A program made the position numbers and the translations under genes. Below the pieces are notes generated by a model. That model was not told the origin of the DNA and did no database searches. It saw nothing but the letters and a program-made list of their open reading frames with translations. A stretch of DNA of 38,173 nucleotides from Opitutales bacterium. GTDB taxonomy: Bacteria > Verrucomicrobiota > Verrucomicrobiia > Opitutales > Oceanipulchritudinaceae. The DNA lies in assembly GCA_007123395.1 (NCBI GenBank), contig SKLD01000510.1, positions 1 through 38,173 of the forward strand, in the 5' to 3' direction. Positions 1 to 15,643 of the stretch are shown one piece after another; position 1 is the first letter of the stretch; each line of letters starts with the position of its first letter.

Positions 1-3737
<3,737 letters not shown>

Positions 3738-3767
3738 GGCGCGCTGGTGTGGGAGGGAAAACGGTGA

Positions 3768-7547
<3,780 letters not shown>

Positions 7548-7662
7548 GGTCGCGGAGGGTTGGATGCGTGTGTTGAAAACGTGGAAATGCGAAGAGGCGG
7601 AAAGTCACCACGGACTTCCGGCCGCTTCGCACTGGATTGGATACGATAAAACAGGCATCAGC

Positions 7663-7684
7663 GCAGGCCCGTTGCCGGGCCTGC
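7663..7684 (-). promoter_or_regulatory. Strong stem-loop in the rplL-rpoB intergenic region (candidate attenuator or processing site)
   Basis: GCAGGCCCG-TTGC-CGGGCCTGC: perfect 9-bp stem with 4-nt loop, extendable by TCAG/CTGA beyond one mismatch. On the minus strand it is followed after a few nt by TGTTTTATC. Confidence 0.6.
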
Positions 7685-7729
7685 ACTGAAACCTGGGAGA
7701 ATGCTTGATGAAAAAGGGAAGTCTCAGAG

Positions 7730-8113
7730 TTACTTGATCTCCACTTCGGCGCCGGCGCCTTCGAGCTTCTTCTTGATGTCTTCGGCGTCCTCTTTGCTGG
7801 TCGCTTCCTTGATCGCCTTGGGCGCGCTTTCCACGAGGTCCTTGGCTTCCTTGAGGCCGAGACCGGTGATACCGCGCACTTCCTTAATTACGGCGATCTT
7901 GTTGGACCCGAATGACTTGAGGACAACGTCGAACTCCGTTTTCTCCTCTTCAGGGGCGGCTTCACCGCCTGCCGGGGCACCGGCGGCAACGGCCACGGGA
8001 GCGGCGGCGCTGACGCCCCACTTCTCCTCGAGGTCCTTAACGAGCGCGGCGATTTCAAGGACGGATTGTCCACTGAGCCACTCGATGACGTCTTCTTTAG
8101 TGATATCTGCCAT
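7730..8113 (-). CDS. rplL: 50S ribosomal protein L7/L12
   Basis: 127 aa; Ala-rich hinge and C-terminal [39 protein letters not shown]. Confidence 0.99.
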   Translation of the reverse strand: MADITKEDVIEWLSGQSVLEIAALVKDLEEKWGVSAAAPVAVAAGAPAGGEAAPEEEKTEFDVVLKSFGSNKIAVIKEVRGITGLGLKEAKDLVESAPKAIKEATSKEDAEDIKKKLEGAGAEVEIK

Positions 8114-8239
8114 TGTCTTGTCTTTCCTTTCGATGTCGCTAGCGCTACTTGCGCGGGAATGCGCTTTGGTCGTTTAAGGGGCCTTTCCCCCTAGCGGCTT
8201 CGTTCAGGTGAAATTGGTGTGTCCGGTTCGACCCGGACC

Positions 8240-8758
8240 TCAGCCTTCTTTTTCCTTGTCCACCTTGGCCTGCAGGACGTTCAAGAAACCCTGCGGACCG
8301 GCGATGAGGACCCGCGCCAGCTGCGTGGCCGGGGTGTTGAGGAGGGCCAGAAGTTGCGCGCGCAGAACATCGGCGGTCGGCAGCTTGGCCAACTGCACGA
8401 CATCCTCGGCGGAGAGGCGGCCCTTTTCGAGGAAGCCGCCCTTGATCTCCATCTTCTTTTTGTCCTTGAGGAACTTTTCGAGCACCTTGGCCACGCCGGG
8501 GGCGTTGTCGCCGCCGATGATAATGGCGGTGGGACCGATGATGCGCTCCTCCATTCCGGGGAGACCACGGTCTTGGCCGGCCCGCTGGAGAACGCTGTTT
8601 TTGACGACATGAAACTCCGCGCCCTGCTCGGCGAGAATGCCACGCAGTTCTTCCGTTTCGGCGACAGTGATGCCCTTGAAGTCCGCGAAGTAGACGTAGC
8701 TCGACTTATCGAGGTGGGCCCCGACCTCGTCGATGAGAAATTGTTTTTCGGCTCGCAT
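8240..8758 (-). CDS. rplJ: 50S ribosomal protein L10
   Basis: 172 aa; MRAEKQFLIDEVGAHLDKSSYVYFADFKGITVAETEELRGILAEQGAEFHVVKNSVLQRA; located between rplA and rplL. Confidence 0.97.
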   Translation of the reverse strand: MRAEKQFLIDEVGAHLDKSSYVYFADFKGITVAETEELRGILAEQGAEFHVVKNSVLQRAGQDRGLPGMEERIIGPTAIIIGGDNAPGVAKVLEKFLKDKKKMEIKGGFLEKGRLSAEDVVQLAKLPTADVLRAQLLALLNTPATQLARVLIAGPQGFLNVLQAKVDKEKEG

Positions 8759-8770
8759 GGGGGCTCTCCT

Positions 8771-9469
8771 TTAGAAGTGGTTGTAGAGGGAAGATTCGAG
8801 GCGCAGCCCGGGCGTCATCGTGCCCGAAATCGCCGCCGACTTGATGTAACGGTGGCCCTTGAGACCGTCTGGACGGAGCTTGCCCACCGCATCAATGGCG
8901 ACGCGGATGTTTTCGACGAGCTGCTCTTTGTTGAAGGAACGCTTGCCGACAATGAGGCCGACGTTGGCCGTCTTATCCATTTTGAACTCTACGCGGCCGC
9001 CGCTCTTGATGGCCTTGAGCGCACCGGGGACATCGTCCGTCACCGTGCCCGATTTCGGGTTGGGCATAAGGCCGCGGGGACCGAGGACGCGCGCGACTTG
9101 GCGCACCTCGCGCATGGCGGCGGGCGTCGCCACGGCTACTTCGAAATCGAGCCAGCCGTCCTGGATCTTCGCGATGAGGTCAGCGAGGCCAGCCTCATCG
9201 GCGCCGGCGGCTTTCGCCTCTTCCGGATTTTCCGTGAAGACGATGGCGCGCACCTTCTTGCCGCTGCCATTGGGGAGCTCCACGACGCCGCGGACCATCT
9301 GGGTGGACTGGCGCGGATCGACGCCGAGATGCAGAGACAGCTCGACGGATTCATCGAACTTCGCCTTCGGCATCTTGCCGAGGATCTCGACCGCCTCGTC
9401 GAGCGGATAGGTTTTGAGGCGGTCGACGAGACCGCGTGCCTGGGTTTGCTTTTTGCTTGTTTTGCTCAT
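8771..9469 (-). CDS. rplA: 50S ribosomal protein L1
   Basis: 232 aa; FDESVELSLHLGVDPRQSTQMVRGVVELPNGSGK and GPRGLMPNPKSGTVT motifs. Confidence 0.98.
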   Translation of the reverse strand: MSKTSKKQTQARGLVDRLKTYPLDEAVEILGKMPKAKFDESVELSLHLGVDPRQSTQMVRGVVELPNGSGKKVRAIVFTENPEEAKAAGADEAGLADLIAKIQDGWLDFEVAVATPAAMREVRQVARVLGPRGLMPNPKSGTVTDDVPGALKAIKSGGRVEFKMDKTANVGLIVGKRSFNKEQLVENIRVAIDAVGKLRPDGLKGHRYIKSAAISGTMTPGLRLESSLYNHF

Positions 9470-9531
9470 GGTTCGCCCTACTCCCTCCGTGGAGGTGTTA
9501 ACGTTGTGCGATACGGTGGGTGAAAATGCGA

Positions 9532-9957
9532 TCAGTCGATGACATCCAGCCCCATGGATCGGGCTGTGCCTTCGATCACGCGGGAAGCGGCCTCCGGGTG
9601 GCGCGCGTTGAGGTCCTTCTTTTTGATCTCGACGATCTCGGCAATCTGCTTGCGGGTCACTTTGCCGACCTTCTCTTTGTTCGGCACGCCGGAGCCTTTC
9701 GCCACGCCCGCTGCCTTGCGCAGAAGAACGGCGGCAGGCGGCGACTTGAGGATGAAGGAGAACGAACGGTCCTGGTAGACCGAAATAACCACCGGCAGGA
9801 TCATACCCGCCTGGTCCTTCGTGCGCGCGTTGAAATCCTTGCAGAAGGCCATGATGTTGACCCCGGCGGCGCCCAGCGCGGGTCCGACGGGAGGAGCGGG
9901 ATTCGCTGCTCCAGCCGGAAGCTGGAGTTTGATCGTGCCTGTGACTTTCTTAGCCAT
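9532..9957 (-). CDS. rplK: 50S ribosomal protein L11
   Basis: 141 aa; [43 protein letters not shown]. Confidence 0.99.
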   Translation of the reverse strand: MAKKVTGTIKLQLPAGAANPAPPVGPALGAAGVNIMAFCKDFNARTKDQAGMILPVVISVYQDRSFSFILKSPPAAVLLRKAAGVAKGSGVPNKEKVGKVTRKQIAEIVEIKKKDLNARHPEAASRVIEGTARSMGLDVID

Positions 9958-10030
9958 TGTTGTCTGTCCTTACTTGAATCGAAAATTGAGTTTGCGGAAA
10001 CCGGAGCGAGCAGTGTTCGCGGAACCCGGC

Positions 10031-10657
10031 TTATTGGTCCTCTGAAATGCGCTCTACCTGCCAGTATTCGAGTTCCACGGGGGTAAACCGTCCGAAAATG
10101 GACACCGAAACCTTGAGTTTTCCGCGTTCGGGATCGATCTCGTCGATCCGGCCCGTGAGGTTGAGGAAGGGACCGTCTGTGATCTTCACCTCCTCGCCCA
10201 CTTCGTATTGGACCTTGGGCACTTCCTTGCCCTCGGCCTCGGCCACTTGGGTGAGGATACGGTCGATTTCGGCTTTTTTCAAAGCGGCGGGCTTTTTGCC
10301 GCCGGCGAATCCGATGACCCCGTCGGCCCCGTTGATGTAATACCAAACCTTCTGGATGATCTGCCCGTCGTCGTCGTAAAGACGGCAGTGAATGAAAATG
10401 TAGCCGGGGTATAGTTTGCGCTGACGCTGGGACTTTTTGCCCTGTTTGACCTCGGAGACGGTCTCCATCGGCACGAGGACTTCGAAGATATAGTCGTCGA
10501 GTTCGTTTTCAGCGATGTAGCGGTCAATGTAACGCTTTGCCCCCGGTTCTTTGTTGGAAAGCGTTTGGACAACATACCACTCGCCCTGCCGCAACGGATT
10601 GTCAGCAGGAGTCTGGGGAGCGGATGATTGTCCGGAAGAGTCTTCGGGCGTTTCCAT
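10031..10657 (-). CDS. nusG: Transcription termination/antitermination protein NusG
   Basis: 208 aa; WYVVQTLSNKEPGAKRYI...PGYIFIHCRL...VGEEVKITDGPFLNLTGRIDEIDPERGKLKVSVSIFGRFTPVELEYWQVE (NGN and KOW domains). Confidence 0.98.
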   Translation of the reverse strand: METPEDSSGQSSAPQTPADNPLRQGEWYVVQTLSNKEPGAKRYIDRYIAENELDDYIFEVLVPMETVSEVKQGKKSQRQRKLYPGYIFIHCRLYDDDGQIIQKVWYYINGADGVIGFAGGKKPAALKKAEIDRILTQVAEAEGKEVPKVQYEVGEEVKITDGPFLNLTGRIDEIDPERGKLKVSVSIFGRFTPVELEYWQVERISEDQ

Positions 10658-10693
10658 GAGTCAGAGTCGGAGGCGGAAGCGACGACGACGCGA

Positions 10694-10900
10694 TTACGAA
10701 CGCACCCAGTTGGTGAGCAACTGGATCCAGTTGTAGACGCTGAAATCGGCCAAGGCGACGTACGCGCCCAGCAGCAGCGAGGCGACGAAGACGACGATCG
10801 TGCTGTCACGCAGTTCGGTCTTGGTCGGCCATACTGTCTTTTTCAACTCCTGGGAAGTTTCCCCGAGGAAGATGCGGATGCTGCGGAAGGGATTGGCCAT
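10694..10900 (-). CDS. secE: Preprotein translocase subunit SecE
   Basis: Start reassigned from the longer ORF (which runs through the tRNA) to MANPFRSIRIFLGETSQELKKTVWPTKTELRDSTIVVFVASLLLGAYVALADFSVYNWIQLLTNWVRS; ELKKTVWPT SecE motif plus one TM helix. Confidence 0.95.
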   Translation of the reverse strand: MANPFRSIRIFLGETSQELKKTVWPTKTELRDSTIVVFVASLLLGAYVALADFSVYNWIQLLTNWVRS

Positions 10901-10949
10901 GATTTCTGGCGGTATGGGAAGTTGGGTCGCCGGGACGGAGGGCGGTGGA

Positions 10950-11025
10950 TGGCAGGGCAGGAGGGACTCGAACCCCCAGCCAATGGTTTTGGAGACCACT
11001 ACTCTACCAATTGAGCTACTGCCCT
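10950..11025 (-). tRNA. tRNA-Trp (anticodon CCA), 3' CCA encoded
   Basis: Reverse complement AGGGCAGTAGCTCAATTGGTAGAGTAGTGGTCTCCAAAACCATTGGCTGGGGGTTCGAGTCCCTCCTGCCCTGCCA; 7-bp acceptor stem AGGGCAG/CTGCCCT; anticodon loop CTCCAAA. Confidence 0.96.
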
Positions 11026-11030
11026 GTGTG

Positions 11031-11082
11031 AAAAAAAATGAAACAGGGTTGCCGGAGACCCGAAAACGAGCCTCCGGCAACC
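11031..11082 (-). terminator. Intrinsic terminator downstream of tuf
   Basis: Minus strand: GGTTGCCGGAG-gctcgttttcgggt-CTCCGGCAACC (11-bp perfect stem), then CTGTTTCATTTTTTTT. Confidence 0.85.
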
Positions 11083-11100
11083 GGTGAAAGAATGTCAAGC

Positions 11101-12291
11101 TTACTCCGTGACTTCGGTTATCCGGCCGGCGCCGATGGTGCGGCCGCCTTCGCGGATGGCGAAGCGCTGACCGGCTTCCATGGCGATCGGCTTCTGGAGA
11201 GCGATGTCCACGGCGAGATTGTCGCCCGGCATGACCATCTCCACGCCTTCCGGCAGGGTCATGATCCCGGTGACGTCCGTCGTGCGGAAGTAAAACTGCG
11301 GGCGGTAGCCGGAGAAGAACGGCGTGTGACGGCCACCCTCTTCCTTCGTAAGGACGTAGATCTCGGCCTTACCCTTGGTGTGCGGGGTGATGCTGCCGGG
11401 CTTGGCGAGGACGTGGCCGCGCTCCACTTCATCCTTGGCGACACCGCGCAGGAGCACACCGACGTTGTCGCCGGCCTGACCTTGGTCGAGAAGCTTGCGG
11501 AACATCTCGACACCGGTGACGACACTCTTGCGTGTGTCGGTGAGGCCGACGATCTCGATTTCTTCGCCGACTTTGACGACACCGCGCTCGATCCGGCCCG
11601 TTGCCACCGTGCCGCGGCCGGTGATGGAAAAGACGTCTTCCACGGACATGAGGAAAGGCTTGTCGGTCTCGCGCAGGGGCTCGGGGATCTCCTCGTCGAT
11701 GGCGTCCATGAGCTCACCAATGGAGTCAACCCACTTCTGCTCGCCGTTGAGCGCACCGAGGGACGCGCCACGGACAACGCGGGCGTTGTCGCCGTCGTAC
11801 TGGTACTTGGAGAGGAGGTCGCGGACTTCGATTTCGACGAGTTCGAGAAGCTCTTCGTCGTCGAGGAGATCGACCTTGTTGAGGAAAACGACAATCTTGG
11901 GCACCCCGACTTGGCGGGCGAGAAGGATGTGCTCACGCGTCTGCGGCATGGGACCGTCGGCCGCGCTCACCACGAGAATGGCGCCGTCCATCTGGGCAGC
12001 ACCCGTGATCATGTTTTTCACGAAGTCCGCGTGGCCCGGGCAATCCACGTGGGCATAGTGACGCTTCTCGGATTCATATTCGACGTGCGCGACCGCGATC
12101 GTGACCGTCTTGGTCTCGTCGCGAACCGTACCGCCCTTCGCGATATCCGCATAGGACTTGAACTGGGCCAGCCCCTTGTCGGACTGGACCTTCAAGATCG
12201 CCGTCGTCAAGGTTGTCTTGCCATGGTCGATGTGGCCGATGGTGCCGACGTTGACGTGCGGCTTGGTACGCTCGAACTGCTTTTTAGACAT
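11101..12291 (-). CDS. tuf: Elongation factor Tu
   Basis: Start at [32 protein letters not shown] (396 aa); the track ORF is extended into tRNA-Thr. [39 protein letters not shown] motifs. Confidence 0.99.
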   Translation of the reverse strand: MSKKQFERTKPHVNVGTIGHIDHGKTTLTTAILKVQSDKGLAQFKSYADIAKGGTVRDETKTVTIAVAHVEYESEKRHYAHVDCPGHADFVKNMITGAAQMDGAILVVSAADGPMPQTREHILLARQVGVPKIVVFLNKVDLLDDEELLELVEIEVRDLLSKYQYDGDNARVVRGASLGALNGEQKWVDSIGELMDAIDEEIPEPLRETDKPFLMSVEDVFSITGRGTVATGRIERGVVKVGEEIEIVGLTDTRKSVVTGVEMFRKLLDQGQAGDNVGVLLRGVAKDEVERGHVLAKPGSITPHTKGKAEIYVLTKEEGGRHTPFFSGYRPQFYFRTTDVTGIMTLPEGVEMVMPGDNLAVDIALQKPIAMEAGQRFAIREGGRTIGAGRITEVTE

Positions 12292-12345
12292 GAGTTGTTT
12301 AGTATTTTTGGTGTACGCGGTTGAAAGAAACCCGAAACTACGAAC

Positions 12346-12421
<76 letters not shown>

Positions 12422-12568
12422 CTTCCGAATCATAGATCCAGGGGATTGGTTTTGAAGCAAAGCGGCGAACATTGAGGGTCTGGAATTTTGGGGTCAAGCA
12501 CTTTTGCCACGAAAAACCGCCCTTTTGCCGGAACCTCACACATCCCCGGAAAGACCATGGAATCAGCT

Positions 12569-13321
12569 TCACGGGACAAGCGTCACACGGAAATATCCGG
12601 GCTCGAGCCGCCGCGCAAAATCCGCTCCCGCGAGGTGGTGCCGCAGCGCAGTGTCCAGATCCTCAACCCCTGAAGAGCGCGACAAAACCGGCGCTCCCAC
12701 CATTCCGGATAGCCCGATATGGAGGAAAAACACAGGTGTCTCCCAAAGACCTCCGGGTACCGCTTCGGCGACACTCTCCGGCAACTCCAGCCGCTGTTCG
12801 CTGGCCGCCCCGTCGGGTGCCAGGGGCTCGGCGAGGATACGCACGGGCCGCGGTGCGGGCGCCGATCCGACCGCGGCACTGTCTTTTCCGAAGCCTTCCG
12901 TGCCGCGCAGCATGCGCACGTCGCGCAACGGATCGAGGGCTTGAGGGCGGAACCGCGCGGCGAATTCGCCGATGGGCGCATCCACCGCGTCGATGCGCAG
13001 GCGCGGGCGAAAGGGCCCGTAAAGCTCCGCCTGCTCCTCGAGGCTTGCGACGCCGTCAACCGCGCTCGCCGAGTTCCATACCGTCGGCACAAATAGCGGC
13101 GCGGAATCAAAGAGCAGCGCCTGCTCGCGGATACGGGTGTCTTCATCGGCATCCTCTGCCCAGCGAACAAAAGGTGCGGCCCCGGCGGGTGAGGGTATCG
13201 CCGCTTCGGGCAAGCGCACCAGCACAATGGCTAGCACGTGTACCGCTGTCCCGCCGAGAATAGCCGCGAGCGCGAGCGGCGTCGGGCGCAGACGCCGCAA
13301 AAGGCCCGCCGCGCCCGTCAC
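12569..13321 (-). CDS. TonB-like/energy-transducer-like protein with N-terminal TM helix
   Basis: 250 aa; N-terminal TM segment (LALAAILGGTAVHVLAIVLV). C-terminus GAPVLSRSSGVEDLDTALRHHLAGADFARRLEPGYFRVTLVP resembles a TonB C-terminal domain. 4-nt overlap with the upstream ExbD-like gene. Confidence 0.6.
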   Translation of the reverse strand: MTGAAGLLRRLRPTPLALAAILGGTAVHVLAIVLVRLPEAAIPSPAGAAPFVRWAEDADEDTRIREQALLFDSAPLFVPTVWNSASAVDGVASLEEQAELYGPFRPRLRIDAVDAPIGEFAARFRPQALDPLRDVRMLRGTEGFGKDSAAVGSAPAPRPVRILAEPLAPDGAASEQRLELPESVAEAVPGGLWETPVFFLHIGLSGMVGAPVLSRSSGVEDLDTALRHHLAGADFARRLEPGYFRVTLVP

Positions 13322-13863
13322 GGCGCACCCTCCCGGAGCGACTCCAATTCGCCGCGTCGCTCTTCCCCCGCAATTCGCACACTCTGAAACCCCGCCATGC
13401 GCGCCTCCGCGAGAATCGAAAACGTCTCCTCCAACGCCGTCCGTTGGTCGATCTTCAACAAGAGGCTGCGCTCCGCCTCCGGCAGCCTCTCCGCGTGGGC
13501 CGCCAGCGTCTCGCCCAGCGCGGCGCGCGGAATCTTCAGCCCCTCGAGGAAAAACTGTTCGTTCGGCATCACCGTGAGAACGACGGGCGGCGCGGTGCCG
13601 CCACCCGCGCCCACAGGAACTTGCGCAAGGTCGACATCCATGCCAGGCGAAAAGAGAAACCGCGAACTACCCAAGGCGAGGAGCACGAACACCAGAATCA
13701 CATCCAACAGGGGCACGGCGTCGAATCCCGCGCGCGGTCTCTCGCGGGTGAGCGCACGGAAATCGAGGGGACGCGTGATGCTCCCCGGCATCGGAACCAC
13801 CCGCCTGCCATCCACCGTGCGCACCGTTTCGCCGCCGTCCATCATTATAAAGGCAGCCTGCAC
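13318..13863 (-). CDS. ExbD/TolR-family biopolymer transport protein (start uncertain; alternative Met within the first 8 codons)
   Basis: 181 aa; single TM after FDAVPLLDVILVFVLLALGSSRF (ExbD-type D in TM), then periplasmic part with LLLKIDQRTALEETFSILAEARMAGFQSVRIAGE, typical of ExbD. Confidence 0.8.
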   Translation of the reverse strand: MQAAFIMMDGGETVRTVDGRRVVPMPGSITRPLDFRALTRERPRAGFDAVPLLDVILVFVLLALGSSRFLFSPGMDVDLAQVPVGAGGGTAPPVVLTVMPNEQFFLEGLKIPRAALGETLAAHAERLPEAERSLLLKIDQRTALEETFSILAEARMAGFQSVRIAGEERRGELESLREGAP

Positions 13864-13879
13864 ACCCTATGCGCAGCCG

Positions 13880-14461
13880 TCAACGCCGGGCGCGGCGGCC
13901 CGCCCATTCCCGCCGCAGAAGGCCGTAGACCTCCAAATCCACAAAGTGATCGTAAAGCCACTCCGCCTCGCGGTGCGTGCCCTCGTGCTTGAACCCCAAC
14001 CGCTCCGGCACCCGCCGGCTCGGCCCGTTACCCGTCGCGCACCGGATCACCACACGGTTGATGCCCCGCTGCTCAAAAGCATAGCGCACGGCTGCATCTA
14101 CTGCCGCCGTCATCAGCCCACGCCCGCAGAACGATCTTCCCAGCCAGTAGCCAAGGCTCGTCACCCGGTTCACCGTATCGAACCCATGGAAGCCTGCCAT
14201 CCCGGCGAAGTGCCCGTCCTCCAGCACGGCGAGGCTGAATCCCCCGCCCTTGCGGAAGGCCGCCGCGTTCGCCTCCAGAAACCGCCGCGTGTCCCGCGCC
14301 GCTCGCGTCCCATCCAACCACGGCATCCACGCGCGCAGGTGCGCCCGGCTGCGTTCGATCTCGGCAAACACCGTCTCCGCCTCCGACACCGCCGGCAGAC
14401 GCAGGACCCGCCCCACCCCCGCCTCCAATTCCAAACCTCCGCCGAACCAACGCATCTCCAA
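13880..14461 (-). CDS. GNAT-family N-acetyltransferase (RimJ/RimL-like)
   Basis: 193 aa; TSLGYWLGRSFCGRGLMTAAVDAAVRYAFEQRGINRVVIRCATGNGPSRRVPERLGFKHEGTHREAEW is a typical RimJ/RimL-type GNAT signature. Confidence 0.88.
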   Translation of the reverse strand: MEMRWFGGGLELEAGVGRVLRLPAVSEAETVFAEIERSRAHLRAWMPWLDGTRAARDTRRFLEANAAAFRKGGGFSLAVLEDGHFAGMAGFHGFDTVNRVTSLGYWLGRSFCGRGLMTAAVDAAVRYAFEQRGINRVVIRCATGNGPSRRVPERLGFKHEGTHREAEWLYDHFVDLEVYGLLRREWAGRRARR

Positions 14462-14499
14462 AGAATCAAACTCTTCGTCCCTCGATTCAAGCGGACATT

Positions 14500-14560
14500 C
14501 TCCCTCTCCCGCTTCCTCTCCCTCTTCCTCTCTTCCTCTTCCTCTTCCTCTTCCTCTCCC
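14500..14560. repeat. Polypyrimidine tract with (CTCTTC)-like tandem repeats
   Basis: tccctctcccgcttcctctccctcttcctctcttcctcttcctcttcctcttcctctccc. Confidence 0.85.
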
Positions 14561-14561
14561 G

Positions 14562-14730
14562 CCGGTGCCTCGCTAAAGCTTCAGCCTACGACCTCTCCCG
14601 CCGCAACCGCCCAAACGGTGGCGCGCCCTCCATGCGCTTCAAAGGGCGACACGCCCCGCAGGAACAGGCCGGACAGCAAGCCGGTCCGGCTTCTTTGCGG
14701 CATTCGGTAGCCGAAGCCGTCAGGCTTTGG
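14562..14730 (+). repeat. Intergenic composite repeat, copy A
   Basis: ccggtgcctcgctaaagcttcagcctacgacctctcccgccgcaaccgc...gcgccctccatgcgcttcaaagggc...caggccggac.gcaagccggtccggct...cggtagccgaagccgtcaggctttgg; near-identical to 15314-15486. Contains stem GCCGGAC(14668-14674)/GTCCGGC(14684-14690). Confidence 0.9.
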
Positions 14731-15313
14731 ACCGGCGTTTCGGTAGTTTCCGCAGCCGACGCCGGCAGGCTTTGGTCCGGGATTTGGAAGAGTTCGCCGG
14801 CTCTGCCGATCCCGTCCAAACGCTGACGCGTTCGGCTCCTTCGGCCCTTGGCCCGATAAGACTCCGGCCCAAAATTCACCCCGGATTCCAGACAACACGC
14901 ATACGCTTCCACCGCATATCCCCGCCAACCGCGCCGCCACCGCCAGCGTAGTCGGATGGCTTGCCGTCCGACCGGAACTTGCCGGAATCGCAGTCGCAGC
15001 ACATGCGCCACCGCTCACCGGGATCGCCCGCCCATGTCGGCAGGGGAAGGGGGCGGCACGCCGACGAAGTCAGCGGCCCCAACGCCCGAGGCGACTTGCC
15101 CCAACGGGGCTGGGCAACTCAGCGAAGGGTTGGCCGAGGCATGAGGCCTACCCTGGATTCCCGCACATTCCCCGTTTCTACACCGAAGGTGTTGCGCACA
15201 TTGCGGACCGCCGATCATCCATGCCACGCGAGAAACGACCACCGCGTCCCTCTCTCCCACCCCCTCTCCCTCTCACAGCGCAGCAGAGTCCCGCTGGTGG
15301 AATTCCTCTTCCT

Positions 15314-15486
15314 CCGGTGCCTCGCTAAAGCTTCAGCCTACGACCTCTCCCACCGCAACCGCGCAAACGGAGTGCGCCCTCCATGCGCTTCAAAGGGCAA
15401 CACTTCCCTTCCCACAGAGACAGGCCGGACGGCAAGCCGGTCCGGCTACTTCGCGGCACTCGGTAGCCGAAGCCGTCAGGCTTTGG
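15314..15486 (+). repeat. Intergenic composite repeat, copy B
   Basis: Direct near-identical copy of 14562-14730, also preceded by a pyrimidine-rich stretch (ttcctcttcctc). Confidence 0.9.
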
Positions 15487-15533
15487 CGCTATGCCGTCGA
15501 GATTGCGGAGACTCCGCGCAGGTCGAGAAGAAG

Positions 15534-15618
15534 GTAGCGTGAAGCTTCAGCGAGCGCCGCGCCGGGGGCGTCCGCTCCTCGCCAACCGCATCCGTGCCTC
15601 GCTGAAGCTTCAGCCTAC
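15534..15618. repeat. Inverted pair of the palindromic motif (gtag..TGAAGCTTCAgcgag / cctcgCTGAAGCTTCAGcctac)
   Basis: 15534-15555 gtagcgtgaagcttcagcgagc and 15596-15618 cctcgctgaagcttcagcctac are inverted relative to each other; GCTGAAGCTTCAGC at 15601-15614 is a perfect palindrome. Same core as the 5' end of the copy A/B repeats. Confidence 0.85.
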
Positions 15619-15643
15619 GGCGCCGGGCGAACCGTGCTTTGTC

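Noticed and set aside
8177-8192. AGGGG...CCCCT hairpin between rplJ and rplL
   Set aside because: Only a 5-bp stem with no T-tract; too weak to call a regulatory feature.
8219-9523. 434-aa + strand ORF antisense to rplJ/rplA
   Set aside because: Mirror frame of two r-protein genes.
10694-11098. 134-aa ORF including secE
   Set aside because: The N-terminal part is translated tRNA-Trp and terminator; the true SecE start is the internal Met at 10900.
11038-12324. 428-aa + strand ORF antisense to tuf
   Set aside because: Mirror frame of EF-Tu; also begins inside the tuf terminator.
14581-15018. Minus-strand ORFs of 141-145 aa in the intergenic island
   Set aside because: They run through duplicated noncoding repeats, in several overlapping frames, without domain-like sequence.
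14562-15618. Possible CRISPR array, because repeats recur
   Set aside because: Repeats are long, composite, unequally spaced and occur in both orientations; there are no regular spacers and no cas genes.
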